Origin: Bacteroides eggerthii
Lineage (GTDB): Bacteria; Bacteroidota; Bacteroidia; Bacteroidales; Bacteroidaceae
Length of the DNA: 64,000 nucleotides
Assembly: GCF_025146565.1 (NCBI RefSeq)
Contig: NZ_CP102258.1
Coordinates: 1,954,001-2,018,000, forward strand
Reading direction: 5' to 3'
In this document: positions 57,558 to 64,000 of the stretch, one piece after another
Layout: the number at the start of each line of letters is the position of its first letter
Position numbering within the stretch: the stretch's first letter is position 1
Notes under the pieces: generated by a model
Seen by the model: the letters and a program-made list of their open reading frames with translations, nothing else
The model's database searches: none
What the model was told of the DNA's origin: nothing
Program-made: the position numbers and the translations under genes

Positions 57558-60065
57558 ATGGTCAAGAAAAATACAACCAAAGATACAGAGAGTTCTATTT
57601 CTTTCTTAGGAAAAGCAGTAGCCGTTTTAAAGAATGAGACTGTTCATTTTGTGGTCGGTTTGATATTGGTAATCTTTTCGGTTTACCTGTTGCTGGCTTT
57701 TTCGTCGTTCTTTTTTACAGGGGCGGCCGACCAAAGTATTATAGACTCCGGTAATGCGCAGGACTTGATTTCCACACATAACGGTGTGAAGAACTATGCA
57801 GGTTCGCGTGGAGCGCAGCTTGCCAGCTACCTGATAAACGACTGTTTCGGCATATCATCCTTTTTCATTCTGGTGTTCCTGGCGGTGGCTGGACTGAAGC
57901 TGATGCGTGTCCGCGTGGTGCGCTTATGGAAGTGGTTTATCGGATGTTCGTTGCTGTTGATTTGGTTCTCGGTGTTCTTTGGCTTCGTGTTCGTTGACCA
58001 ATATAAGGACTCTTTCCTTTATTTGGGCGGTATGCATGGATATAATGTCAGCAATTGGCTGGTGTCTCAGGTGGGGGTGCCGGGGGTGTGGATGATATTG
58101 CTGGTTACTGCCATTTGCTTCCTCATTTATTTGAGTGCACGTACGGTTATCTGGCTGCGTAACTTGTTTAGCCTTAGTTTTTTGAAACGTAAGGAGAAAA
58201 AGGAGGAAGAGTCAGGTGAAACACCGGAGGAGTTTACGGACTCTTGGACGGTGAGAGGGAAGAAAAAGCCTGCGGAGCCCGAAGAGCTTTCTGGTGTAGA
58301 GCAGGAAGAGTTCTCCGGGCACTTGGAAGAAGCCGGTGAAGAAGATAACGAAGAAGATGCCCATGAAATAATGCTCGACTTGGGAGGTGCGCCAAAGAAT
58401 AAAGCTGCGGCTGCCAAAGAGGGTGAAGTGCCCATGACGATTGAAGCTTCGTCGCCCGATGTCGCTTCTGCTGCTCCCGCATCGGGACAACAGGAGGGGA
58501 ATGAGCCTACGTTTGAAGTGGAGACGGTGGAAGATGAAGAATATCATGGCCCTGAAATAGAACCGTATAACCCTTGTCTTGACTTGGAGAACTACCATTA
58601 TCCTACAATTGACCTGATGAAGCATTATGACAATGCCGAACCTACGATTGATATGGCGGAGCAAAATGCCAATAAAGATAAGATTATCAATACACTGCGA
58701 AGCTTTGGCATTGAAATCAGTACTATCAAGGCTACGGTTGGCCCTACGGTGACACTCTATGAGATAACGCCGGAACAAGGCGTCCGTATTTCTAAGATAC
58801 GCGGTTTGGAGGATGATATTGCATTGAGCTTGTCTGCACTGGGCATCCGTATCATTGCTCCGATACCAGGAAAGGGAACAATCGGTATTGAGGTTCCTAA
58901 CTCCAATCCGAAGATTGTTTCCGGTCAGAGCATCATTGGCAGCAAGAAGTTTCAGGAGTCTACGTATGATCTGCCTATTGCATTGGGCAAGACCATTACC
59001 AATGAAGTTTTTATGGTGGATCTGTGCAAGATGCCTCATGTGCTTGTGGCCGGTGCTACCGGTCAGGGTAAGTCTGTCGGGTTGAATGCCATTATTACCT
59101 CTTTGTTGTATAAGAAGCATCCGGCGGAATTGAAGTTTGTATTGGTAGACCCGAAGAAAGTGGAATTCAGTATCTATTCAGTTATCGAACACCATTTCCT
59201 TGCCAAGCTTCCCGACGGTGAGGATGCCATTATAACGGACGTAACGAAGGTTGTCCAAACCCTGAATTCTATCTGTGTTGAGATGGATACCCGCTACGAC
59301 TTGTTGAAGGCTGCACACGTGCGTAATATAAAGGAATATAACGAGAAGTTTATCAATCGCCGTCTGAATCCGGAAAAGGGACATAAGTTCATGCCGTATA
59401 TCGTGGTGGTAATTGATGAGTTCGGTGATTTGATTATGACCGCCGGTAAAGATGTGGAATTGCCTATTGCGCGTATCGCCCAGTTGGCACGCGCCGTAGG
59501 TATACACATGATTATCGCTACGCAGCGTCCTACGACGAATATCATTACAGGTACGATCAAAGCCAACTTTCCGGCGCGTATCGCTTTTCGCGTATCGGCG
59601 ATGGTGGATTCCCGTACTATCCTTGACAGGCCGGGAGCCAATCAACTCATTGGTCGCGGTGATATGCTGTTCTTGCAGGGAGCTGATCCTGTTCGTGTGC
59701 AGTGCGCATTTATCGACACGCCGGAGGTTGCAGAGATTACAAAGTTCATAGCCCGTCAGCAAGGCTATCCTACGGCTTTCTATCTGCCTGAATACGTAGA
59801 CGAGAACGCAGGCAGCGATTTGGGGGATGTGGACATGGGCCGTCTTGACCCGTTGTTTGAAGATGCCGCCCAGCTGATTGTTTATCAGCAGCAGGGTTCC
59901 ACTTCGCTCATCCAGCGTAAGTTTGCCATCGGGTATAATCGTGCGGGGCGCATAATGGATCAGTTGGAGAAAGCCGGGATAGTAGGCCCGGCACAAGGCA
60001 GTAAAGCGCGTGAGGTATTCTGTACGGACATAACGGACTTGGAGGCGCGTTTGAACAATTTGTAA
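57558..60065 (+). CDS. ftsK: FtsK/SpoIIIE DNA translocase
   Basis: The start at 57558 gives MVKKNTTKD and an 835-residue protein. It has four N-terminal membrane helices (about 25-190), an acidic low-complexity linker (about 210-340) and the motor: Walker A VAGATGQGKSVG, Walker B VVVIDEFGDL and a C-terminal gamma winged-helix (QRKFAIGYNRAGRIMD). FtsK pumps chromosome ends at the division septum. It is first in the ftsK-lolA-trxB operon. Confidence 0.96.
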   Translation: MVKKNTTKDTESSISFLGKAVAVLKNETVHFVVGLILVIFSVYLLLAFSSFFFTGAADQSIIDSGNAQDLISTHNGVKNYAGSRGAQLASYLINDCFGISSFFILVFLAVAGLKLMRVRVVRLWKWFIGCSLLLIWFSVFFGFVFVDQYKDSFLYLGGMHGYNVSNWLVSQVGVPGVWMILLVTAICFLIYLSARTVIWLRNLFSLSFLKRKEKKEEESGETPEEFTDSWTVRGKKKPAEPEELSGVEQEEFSGHLEEAGEEDNEEDAHEIMLDLGGAPKNKAAAAKEGEVPMTIEASSPDVASAAPASGQQEGNEPTFEVETVEDEEYHGPEIEPYNPCLDLENYHYPTIDLMKHYDNAEPTIDMAEQNANKDKIINTLRSFGIEISTIKATVGPTVTLYEITPEQGVRISKIRGLEDDIALSLSALGIRIIAPIPGKGTIGIEVPNSNPKIVSGQSIIGSKKFQESTYDLPIALGKTITNEVFMVDLCKMPHVLVAGATGQGKSVGLNAIITSLLYKKHPAELKFVLVDPKKVEFSIYSVIEHHFLAKLPDGEDAIITDVTKVVQTLNSICVEMDTRYDLLKAAHVRNIKEYNEKFINRRLNPEKGHKFMPYIVVVIDEFGDLIMTAGKDVELPIARIAQLARAVGIHMIIATQRPTTNIITGTIKANFPARIAFRVSAMVDSRTILDRPGANQLIGRGDMLFLQGADPVRVQCAFIDTPEVAEITKFIARQQGYPTAFYLPEYVDENAGSDLGDVDMGRLDPLFEDAAQLIVYQQQGSTSLIQRKFAIGYNRAGRIMDQLEKAGIVGPAQGSKAREVFCTDITDLEARLNNL

Positions 60066-60085
60066 TAAACCACTGTTTAAATTAT

Positions 60086-60718
60086 ATGAAAATCAAAAGT
60101 CTTTTGTTTATTCTTGGGATGCTCTGTCTGGCTTTGCCGATGGTAGCGCAAGAACCGGATGCCAAAGATATACTTGACCGTACGGCGGATGCTTTTCGTA
60201 GGGAGGGAGGAGTGAAAATAGGATTCTCTGTTCGCGCGCCTGAGGGCAATTCAAACGGAACCATTTGCTTGAAAGGCGATAAATTCCTATTGGAAACGGA
60301 AGGCATGAAAACGTGGTTTGACGGACGTACGCAATGGAGTTATCTAGCTTCCAGTGATGAGATCAATGTTTCCGAACCTACGCCGGAGGAATTGCAAAGT
60401 ATTAATCCTTATTCATGGTTATCTCTCTACAATCAGGATTATAAGCTGAAGGTTGCCAAAATTGGCAATGCTTCGGACAATACAACCTATAAAGTGGTAA
60501 TGACAGCCACCAAGCGAAGTCAGGACATTCAGTGTCTTATCTTGTATATAGAGAAAGGCTCTTTCCGCCCGTTGAGGCTTAGTATGGTTCAGAGAGGGAG
60601 CAAAGATGCGGTGGTAGTGTTCATAAATTCCTATCAAGCGGGAAAGAGTTATGATGACAGCCTGTTTGTGTTTGATAAGAGGGCTTTCCCTACGGCTGAG
60701 ATAATTGATTTAAGATGA
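60086..60718 (+). CDS. LolA-like outer-membrane lipoprotein carrier
   Basis: This 210-residue protein has signal peptide LLFILGMLCLALPMVAQ and a LolA-type half-barrel (KGDKFLLETEGMKTWFDGRTQWSYL). LolA carries lipoproteins across the periplasm. It lies 20 nt after ftsK and overlaps or abuts the trxB leader. Confidence 0.85.
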   Translation: MKIKSLLFILGMLCLALPMVAQEPDAKDILDRTADAFRREGGVKIGFSVRAPEGNSNGTICLKGDKFLLETEGMKTWFDGRTQWSYLASSDEINVSEPTPEELQSINPYSWLSLYNQDYKLKVAKIGNASDNTTYKVVMTATKRSQDIQCLILYIEKGSFRPLRLSMVQRGSKDAVVVFINSYQAGKSYDDSLFVFDKRAFPTAEIIDLR

Positions 60719-60747
60719 TAAATGTAATTAATAATAAAGAGTATAAT

Positions 60748-61683
60748 ATGGAAGCAGAAAAAGTAAAGTGTTTGATCATAGGTTCCGGTCCTGCCGGATA
60801 TACAGCTGCTATTTATGCAGCGCGCGCCAATCTTTCTCCGGTGCTTTATGAGGGGTTGCAACCCGGTGGGCAGTTGACTACCACCACCGATATAGAGAAT
60901 TTCCCCGGTTATCCGGAAGGCATCAGCGGCACGCAGATGATGGACGATTTGCGCAGGCAGGCCGAGCGTTTCGGTACGGACTTGCGTTACGGTGTGGCTA
61001 CGGCTGCTGATTTGAGCCGTTCTCCGTATAAGATAACCATTGATGAGGAAAAGGTTATTGAGGCGCAAACCATTATTATTGCAACCGGAGCTGCTGCCAA
61101 ATACTTGGGACTGGAAGATGAGAAGAAGTATGCCGGTATGGGTGTCAGCGCTTGTGCCACCTGCGACGGTTTCTTTTATCGTAAGAAGGTCGTAGCGGTA
61201 GTTGGCGGAGGTGATACGGCTTGTGAGGAAGCCTCTTATCTGGCTGGCCTGGCAAGCAAAGTGTATTTGATTGTACGTAAACCATTCTTGCGTGCTTCCA
61301 AGATCATGCAGGAACGGGTGATGAAGGATGAGAAAATCGAAGTGCTGTTTGAACATAATGCGGTAGGGCTGTATGGGGATAACGGCGTGGAAGGCGTGCA
61401 CTTGGTGAAACGTATGGGCGAATCGGATGAACAGCGTTATGATTTGGCAATCGACGGTTTCTTCCTGGCTATCGGTCATAAGCCTAATTCTGATATTTTC
61501 AAGCCTTATGTCGATACGGATGAAACAGGCTATATTCTGACAGAACCGGGCACTCCCCGTACAAAAGTCCCCGGGGTGTTTGCAGCGGGAGATGTTGCCG
61601 ATCCTCATTATCGTCAGGCCATCACAGCAGCGGCTACGGGATGTATGGCAGCAATTGAAGCAGAAAGATTCTTGCTGAATTGA
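60748..61683 (+). CDS. trxB: Thioredoxin reductase
   Basis: The start at 60748 (MEAEKVKCLIIGSGPAGYTA) is preferred. An ATG at 60715 overlapping the lolA stop (ATGA) is an alternative that would add 11 residues. The 311-residue enzyme has the FAD motif GSGPAGYTAA, redox pair CATC, NADPH motif GGGDTACEEA and AAGDVADPHYRQ. It reduces thioredoxin with NADPH. It is third in the operon and its stop is inside the terminator stem. Confidence 0.95.
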   Translation: MEAEKVKCLIIGSGPAGYTAAIYAARANLSPVLYEGLQPGGQLTTTTDIENFPGYPEGISGTQMMDDLRRQAERFGTDLRYGVATAADLSRSPYKITIDEEKVIEAQTIIIATGAAAKYLGLEDEKKYAGMGVSACATCDGFFYRKKVVAVVGGGDTACEEASYLAGLASKVYLIVRKPFLRASKIMQERVMKDEKIEVLFEHNAVGLYGDNGVEGVHLVKRMGESDEQRYDLAIDGFFLAIGHKPNSDIFKPYVDTDETGYILTEPGTPRTKVPGVFAAGDVADPHYRQAITAAATGCMAAIEAERFLLN

Positions 61684-61754
61684 GAATAAAAAAGAAGGCT
61701 GCGCGGCATTCGTTATATAACACTTATGCCGCGCAGCCTTCTTTTTTATTCTCA
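61681..61754. terminator. Perfect 29-bp inverted repeat, bidirectional terminator
   Basis: Arms 61681-61709 and 61726-61754 are exactly complementary over 29 bp, with a 16-nt loop. A GC-rich core (AAGGCTGCGCGGCAT) is flanked by A- and T-runs, so both strands get hairpin plus U-run. The left arm begins with the trxB stop codon; the crp-like stop is 13 nt away. Confidence 0.9.
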
Positions 61755-61767
61755 ATTTAATAACTTC

Positions 61768-62469
61768 TTATCCTATTTTGCTTATTTTCTTTAGCTTTTC
61801 CTCATCAATAATTTTAATCTTCCTTCCGTCAATGGTAATCAGGCGTTCCGTCGCAAACTGCGAAAGAGTGCGGATGGCATTGGATGTCGTCATGTTGGAA
61901 AGGTTCGCCAAGTCCTCACGAGACAGATAAATACTTAATGTGGAGCCATCCTCTTCCAGGCCATAGCTTTCTTTGAGAAAAATGAGAGATTCTGCCAGTC
62001 GGCCGCGGATATGTTTTTGGGTGAGGTTTACAGTCCGTTCATCGGCAATGCCGAGGTCTATGGATAACTGTCTGATGAAGAACATCGCCAGTTCGTTGTT
62101 TTGCGACAACAGTGTCATGACGGCGGTCATCGGTATCAGGCAGACCAATGAGGGCTCGAATGCACAAGCCGCTGTTACATAATCCGCTTTTGCGAAGTAG
62201 GGACGGTATCCGAAGTATTCGGTCGGTTTAATCATACGGATGATTTGGCTTCTTCCGCCTACACCATCTTTGTATATTTTGACTTTTCCGTTCAGCAGGC
62301 ACATCAGGTTAGTGGGTGTCTCGCCTTCACAGTGAATAATCTCGTTCTTCTTGTAATTCTGAAGCGTAAAATGGTTAGCGAGAAACTCTCGCTGTTCTTC
62401 ATTCAGGGGTGACCATATATCAGGGATCAACTCCGGAACATTAATATCGGATAAGTTTATTTTTACCAT
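61768..62469 (-). CDS. Crp/Fnr-family transcriptional regulator
   Basis: This 233-residue protein has a cyclic-nucleotide-binding-type domain (about 25-145) and a winged HTH (about 155-225; LSREDLANLSNMTTSNAIRTL). It lacks the N-terminal Cys cluster of oxygen-sensing FNR. The effector and targets are unknown. Its promoter region holds an inverted repeat (62496-62536). Confidence 0.88.
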   Translation of the reverse strand: MVKINLSDINVPELIPDIWSPLNEEQREFLANHFTLQNYKKNEIIHCEGETPTNLMCLLNGKVKIYKDGVGGRSQIIRMIKPTEYFGYRPYFAKADYVTAACAFEPSLVCLIPMTAVMTLLSQNNELAMFFIRQLSIDLGIADERTVNLTQKHIRGRLAESLIFLKESYGLEEDGSTLSIYLSREDLANLSNMTTSNAIRTLSQFATERLITIDGRKIKIIDEEKLKKISKIG

Positions 62470-62495
62470 AAATGCTGCAAAACTGTGTTGTACAG

Positions 62496-62536
62496 CACAA
62501 ATGTAAAAAGAAAAAATTAAAAATGATACATTTGTG
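62496..62536. promoter_or_regulatory. Inverted repeat with opposed -7-like boxes upstream of the Crp/Fnr gene
   Basis: CACAAATGTA (62496-62505) and its exact complement (62527-62536) are 21 nt apart. Each arm holds TACATTTG, one per strand. The minus-strand box serves the regulator; the plus-strand box points into the gene-free stretch 62537-62766. It could also be an operator dyad. Confidence 0.45.
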
Positions 62537-62597
62537 TCAAAAAAATGCAGGAAAGTGGCGGGCGGTAAGATAATGGAAGTTTATTTCATCGTAGGCC

Positions 62598-62746
62598 AAT
62601 ACAAAGTCTCACAGGGTTTTCTTCTTTATCATTTGGGGGCAGACGGGCATAAGTGCATTACCTATGCGTAAGAATACCTATTATATATGAAAAGCAATAG
62701 GCTCTGCTCTTTTGTCTAAAGAAAACTCTGTGAGATTCTGTGTATT
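62598..62746 (+). ncRNA. Candidate structured RNA
   Basis: AATACA (62598-62603) pairs with 62741-62746. 62607-62621 pairs with 62721-62735 over 15 bp with one G-U that only works on the plus strand. Inside are hairpins 62647-62651/62663-62667 and 62677-62682/62696-62701. A plus-strand -7-like box lies upstream (62527-62534). No open frame of note was seen. Together with the inverted repeat at 62496 this accounts for most of the 297-bp gap 62470-62766. Confidence 0.35.
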
Positions 62747-62766
62747 ATATGGAGAAAACTACCCCA

Positions 62767-64000
62767 TTATTTGGTGAACAACAGTTCCCTATACTTCGGC
62801 AACGGCCATATCTCATCATCTATTTCCATCTCAAGATTATCGATATGCTCGCGAATACTTTCCAGATAGGGGCGCACTGTTTCTTCATACGCAAAGGCTT
62901 TGTCTTTGTAATTATTCATATGGTTGGCAACCTTGCGGGCTTCCGTCATTTCACGTACCTGCATTTTGATAGCCGTTACGCGGTGGGATATTTCGCGTAT
63001 GAGTTCCTTGCGGTCGGCACTGAGCACTTCATACTCTTCCGGTGGGAAGATTTCCCGTAGTCCTCGCAAATTCTCCAGTAAGCGGTTCTGATAAATAACG
63101 GCAGTCGGGACAATGTGGTTTATGGCGAGATCACCTAAAACGCGGCTTTCAATCTGTACCTTCATTGTGTATTTCTCCAACTCTACTTCGAGGCGGCAGG
63201 CCAATTCTGTTTCATTGAAAATACGTTCTCCGATGAGTACCGAACGGGCCTGGTTGTCCATGTAGCGCATCAAGGCTTGCGGCACATGACAGATGTTTGT
63301 CAGTCCGCGGCTGGCAGCTTCTTGTTTCCATTGCTCTGAATATCCGTCTCCTTCAAAACGGATAGGTTCGGAAGCGATGATTGTTTCCTTCAGTATGCGG
63401 AAGATTGCCTCATCCTTGCCGACGCCTTCTTCCATGAGCTTTTCGATGGAAATTTTGAATTCGTTCAGTTGGCTTGCCATTGCAGCGTTGATGGCAATCA
63501 TGGCTGCGGCACAGTTTGCGGATGAGCCGGCGGCGCGGAATTCGAAACGGTTACCGGTGAAGGCAAAGGGGGACGTTCGGTTGCGGTCCGTCGTATCTAA
63601 TAGAATTTCGGGAATACGTCCGATGCCCAGTTTCAGAGTTGTCTTTTCTTCGGCGGTCATTTTGCTGTTGCTCACCTGGCGGGCTATCTCGTCGAGAATG
63701 GAGGATAGCTGCTTTCCCAGGAATATGGACAATATGGCAGGGGGGGCTTCATTGGCTCCCAGTCGGTAACTGTTTCCTGCGCTTGCAATGGATGCGCGGA
63801 GTAGGTCCTGATTTTTATATACCATCATCAGCACATTTACGAGGAAAGTAAGGAATAACATATTACCTTTCGGATTTTTCCCCGGAGCAAAAAGATTTAT
63901 CCCCGTATCAGTGCAGAGCGACCAGTTGTTATGTTTGCCCGAACCGTTCACGCCGCTGTATGGCTTCTCGTGCAACAATACGGCAAAGTTGTGTTTGCGG
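62767..64000 (-). CDS. glnN: Type III glutamine synthetase, C-terminal part
   Basis: The frame runs off the right edge; the C-terminal 410 residues are visible of an expected ~730. Motifs SGVNGSGKHNNWSLCTDTG and NRTSPFAFTGNRFEFRAAGSS are typical of GlnN. It makes glutamine from glutamate, ammonia and ATP. The C-terminal segment after residue ~300 of the visible part is helical. Confidence 0.95.
   Translation of the reverse strand, partial: RKHNFAVLLHEKPYSGVNGSGKHNNWSLCTDTGINLFAPGKNPKGNMLFLTFLVNVLMMVYKNQDLLRASIASAGNSYRLGANEAPPAILSIFLGKQLSSILDEIARQVSNSKMTAEEKTTLKLGIGRIPEILLDTTDRNRTSPFAFTGNRFEFRAAGSSANCAAAMIAINAAMASQLNEFKISIEKLMEEGVGKDEAIFRILKETIIASEPIRFEGDGYSEQWKQEAASRGLTNICHVPQALMRYMDNQARSVLIGERIFNETELACRLEVELEKYTMKVQIESRVLGDLAINHIVPTAVIYQNRLLENLRGLREIFPPEEYEVLSADRKELIREISHRVTAIKMQVREMTEARKVANHMNNYKDKAFAYEETVRPYLESIREHIDNLEMEIDDEIWPLPKYRELLFTK

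Noticed and set aside
58212..59120. 302-codon open frame antisense to ftsK
   Set aside because: Shadow of the FtsK motor domain with no family features.
60649..61755. 368-codon open frame antisense to trxB
   Set aside because: Shadow of TrxB; it also runs through the terminator.

Overview
The window looks like chromosome of a gut Bacteroides. The evidence is SusC/SusD pairs, hybrid two-component regulators, TAnnTTTG-type -7 promoter boxes, lipoprotein enzymes and the RsmE/BFN/FtsK/TrxB housekeeping neighbourhood. The CE15-GH8 fusion resembles one characterised from Bacteroides eggerthii, so a relative of that species is plausible; this is inference, not an identification.

Positions 1 to about 49000 form one large polysaccharide utilisation locus (PUL) for glucuronoxylan. 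From the left it holds: a partial GH43-esterase fusion (1-2040, +); a GH31 (2152-4605, -); an unusual kinase-less membrane regulator (4867-7974, -); a four-gene + operon of GH97, CE15-GH8, CE6-GH95 and GH115 (8218-18619); a full hybrid two-component regulator, here called HTCS2 (18695-22789, -); a five-gene - operon of GH35, SGNH esterase, GPH-type transporter, cytoplasmic GH43 and GH67 (31146 down to 23070); a + operon of SGNH esterase and GH10 xylanase (31594-34627); a - operon of susC, susD, a second GH115 and a second GH67 (44465 down to 34860); and a second full hybrid regulator, HTCS1 (44913-49001, +), divergent from susC.

The enzymes suggest the following division of labour, which is inferred from families. 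The surface GH10 cuts the backbone and SusC/D imports the oligosaccharides. GH115 and GH67 remove (methyl)glucuronic acid from internal and terminal xylose. CE15 cleaves glucuronoyl esters. CE6 and SGNH enzymes deacetylate. GH8 trims reducing ends. GH31, GH35, GH95 and GH97 remove minor sugar caps. The transporter and cytoplasmic GH43 finish xylo-oligosaccharides.

The most interesting signal is regulatory. Four promoters (susC, the GH35 operon, the SGNH-GH10 operon and the GH97 operon) carry arrays of a 9-bp near-palindrome, ATGTTACAT, repeated mostly every 21 bp. In all four, the site nearest the gene ends exactly 29 nt from a TAnnTTTG-type -7 box. The GH31 promoter shows the same geometry with a degenerate site. 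Upstream of HTCS2 lies a different array: five 22-bp tandem units, each containing a dyad. The kinase-less regulator has Glu in place of the phospho-acceptor His and lacks both ATPase and receiver domains.

Positions 49012-64000 are mostly core genome. They contain a six-gene - operon (NupG-like transporter, BFN nuclease, RsmE, lipoprotein, ABC ATPase and permease), a candidate small RNA near 54663-54732, a - operon (DUF5063, 3'-5' exonuclease, RlmI-like methyltransferase), a + operon ftsK-lolA-trxB, a Crp/Fnr regulator, a possible structured RNA (62598-62746) and the C-terminal part of type III glutamine synthetase, which runs off the right edge. No tRNA, rRNA, insertion sequence or CRISPR array was seen.
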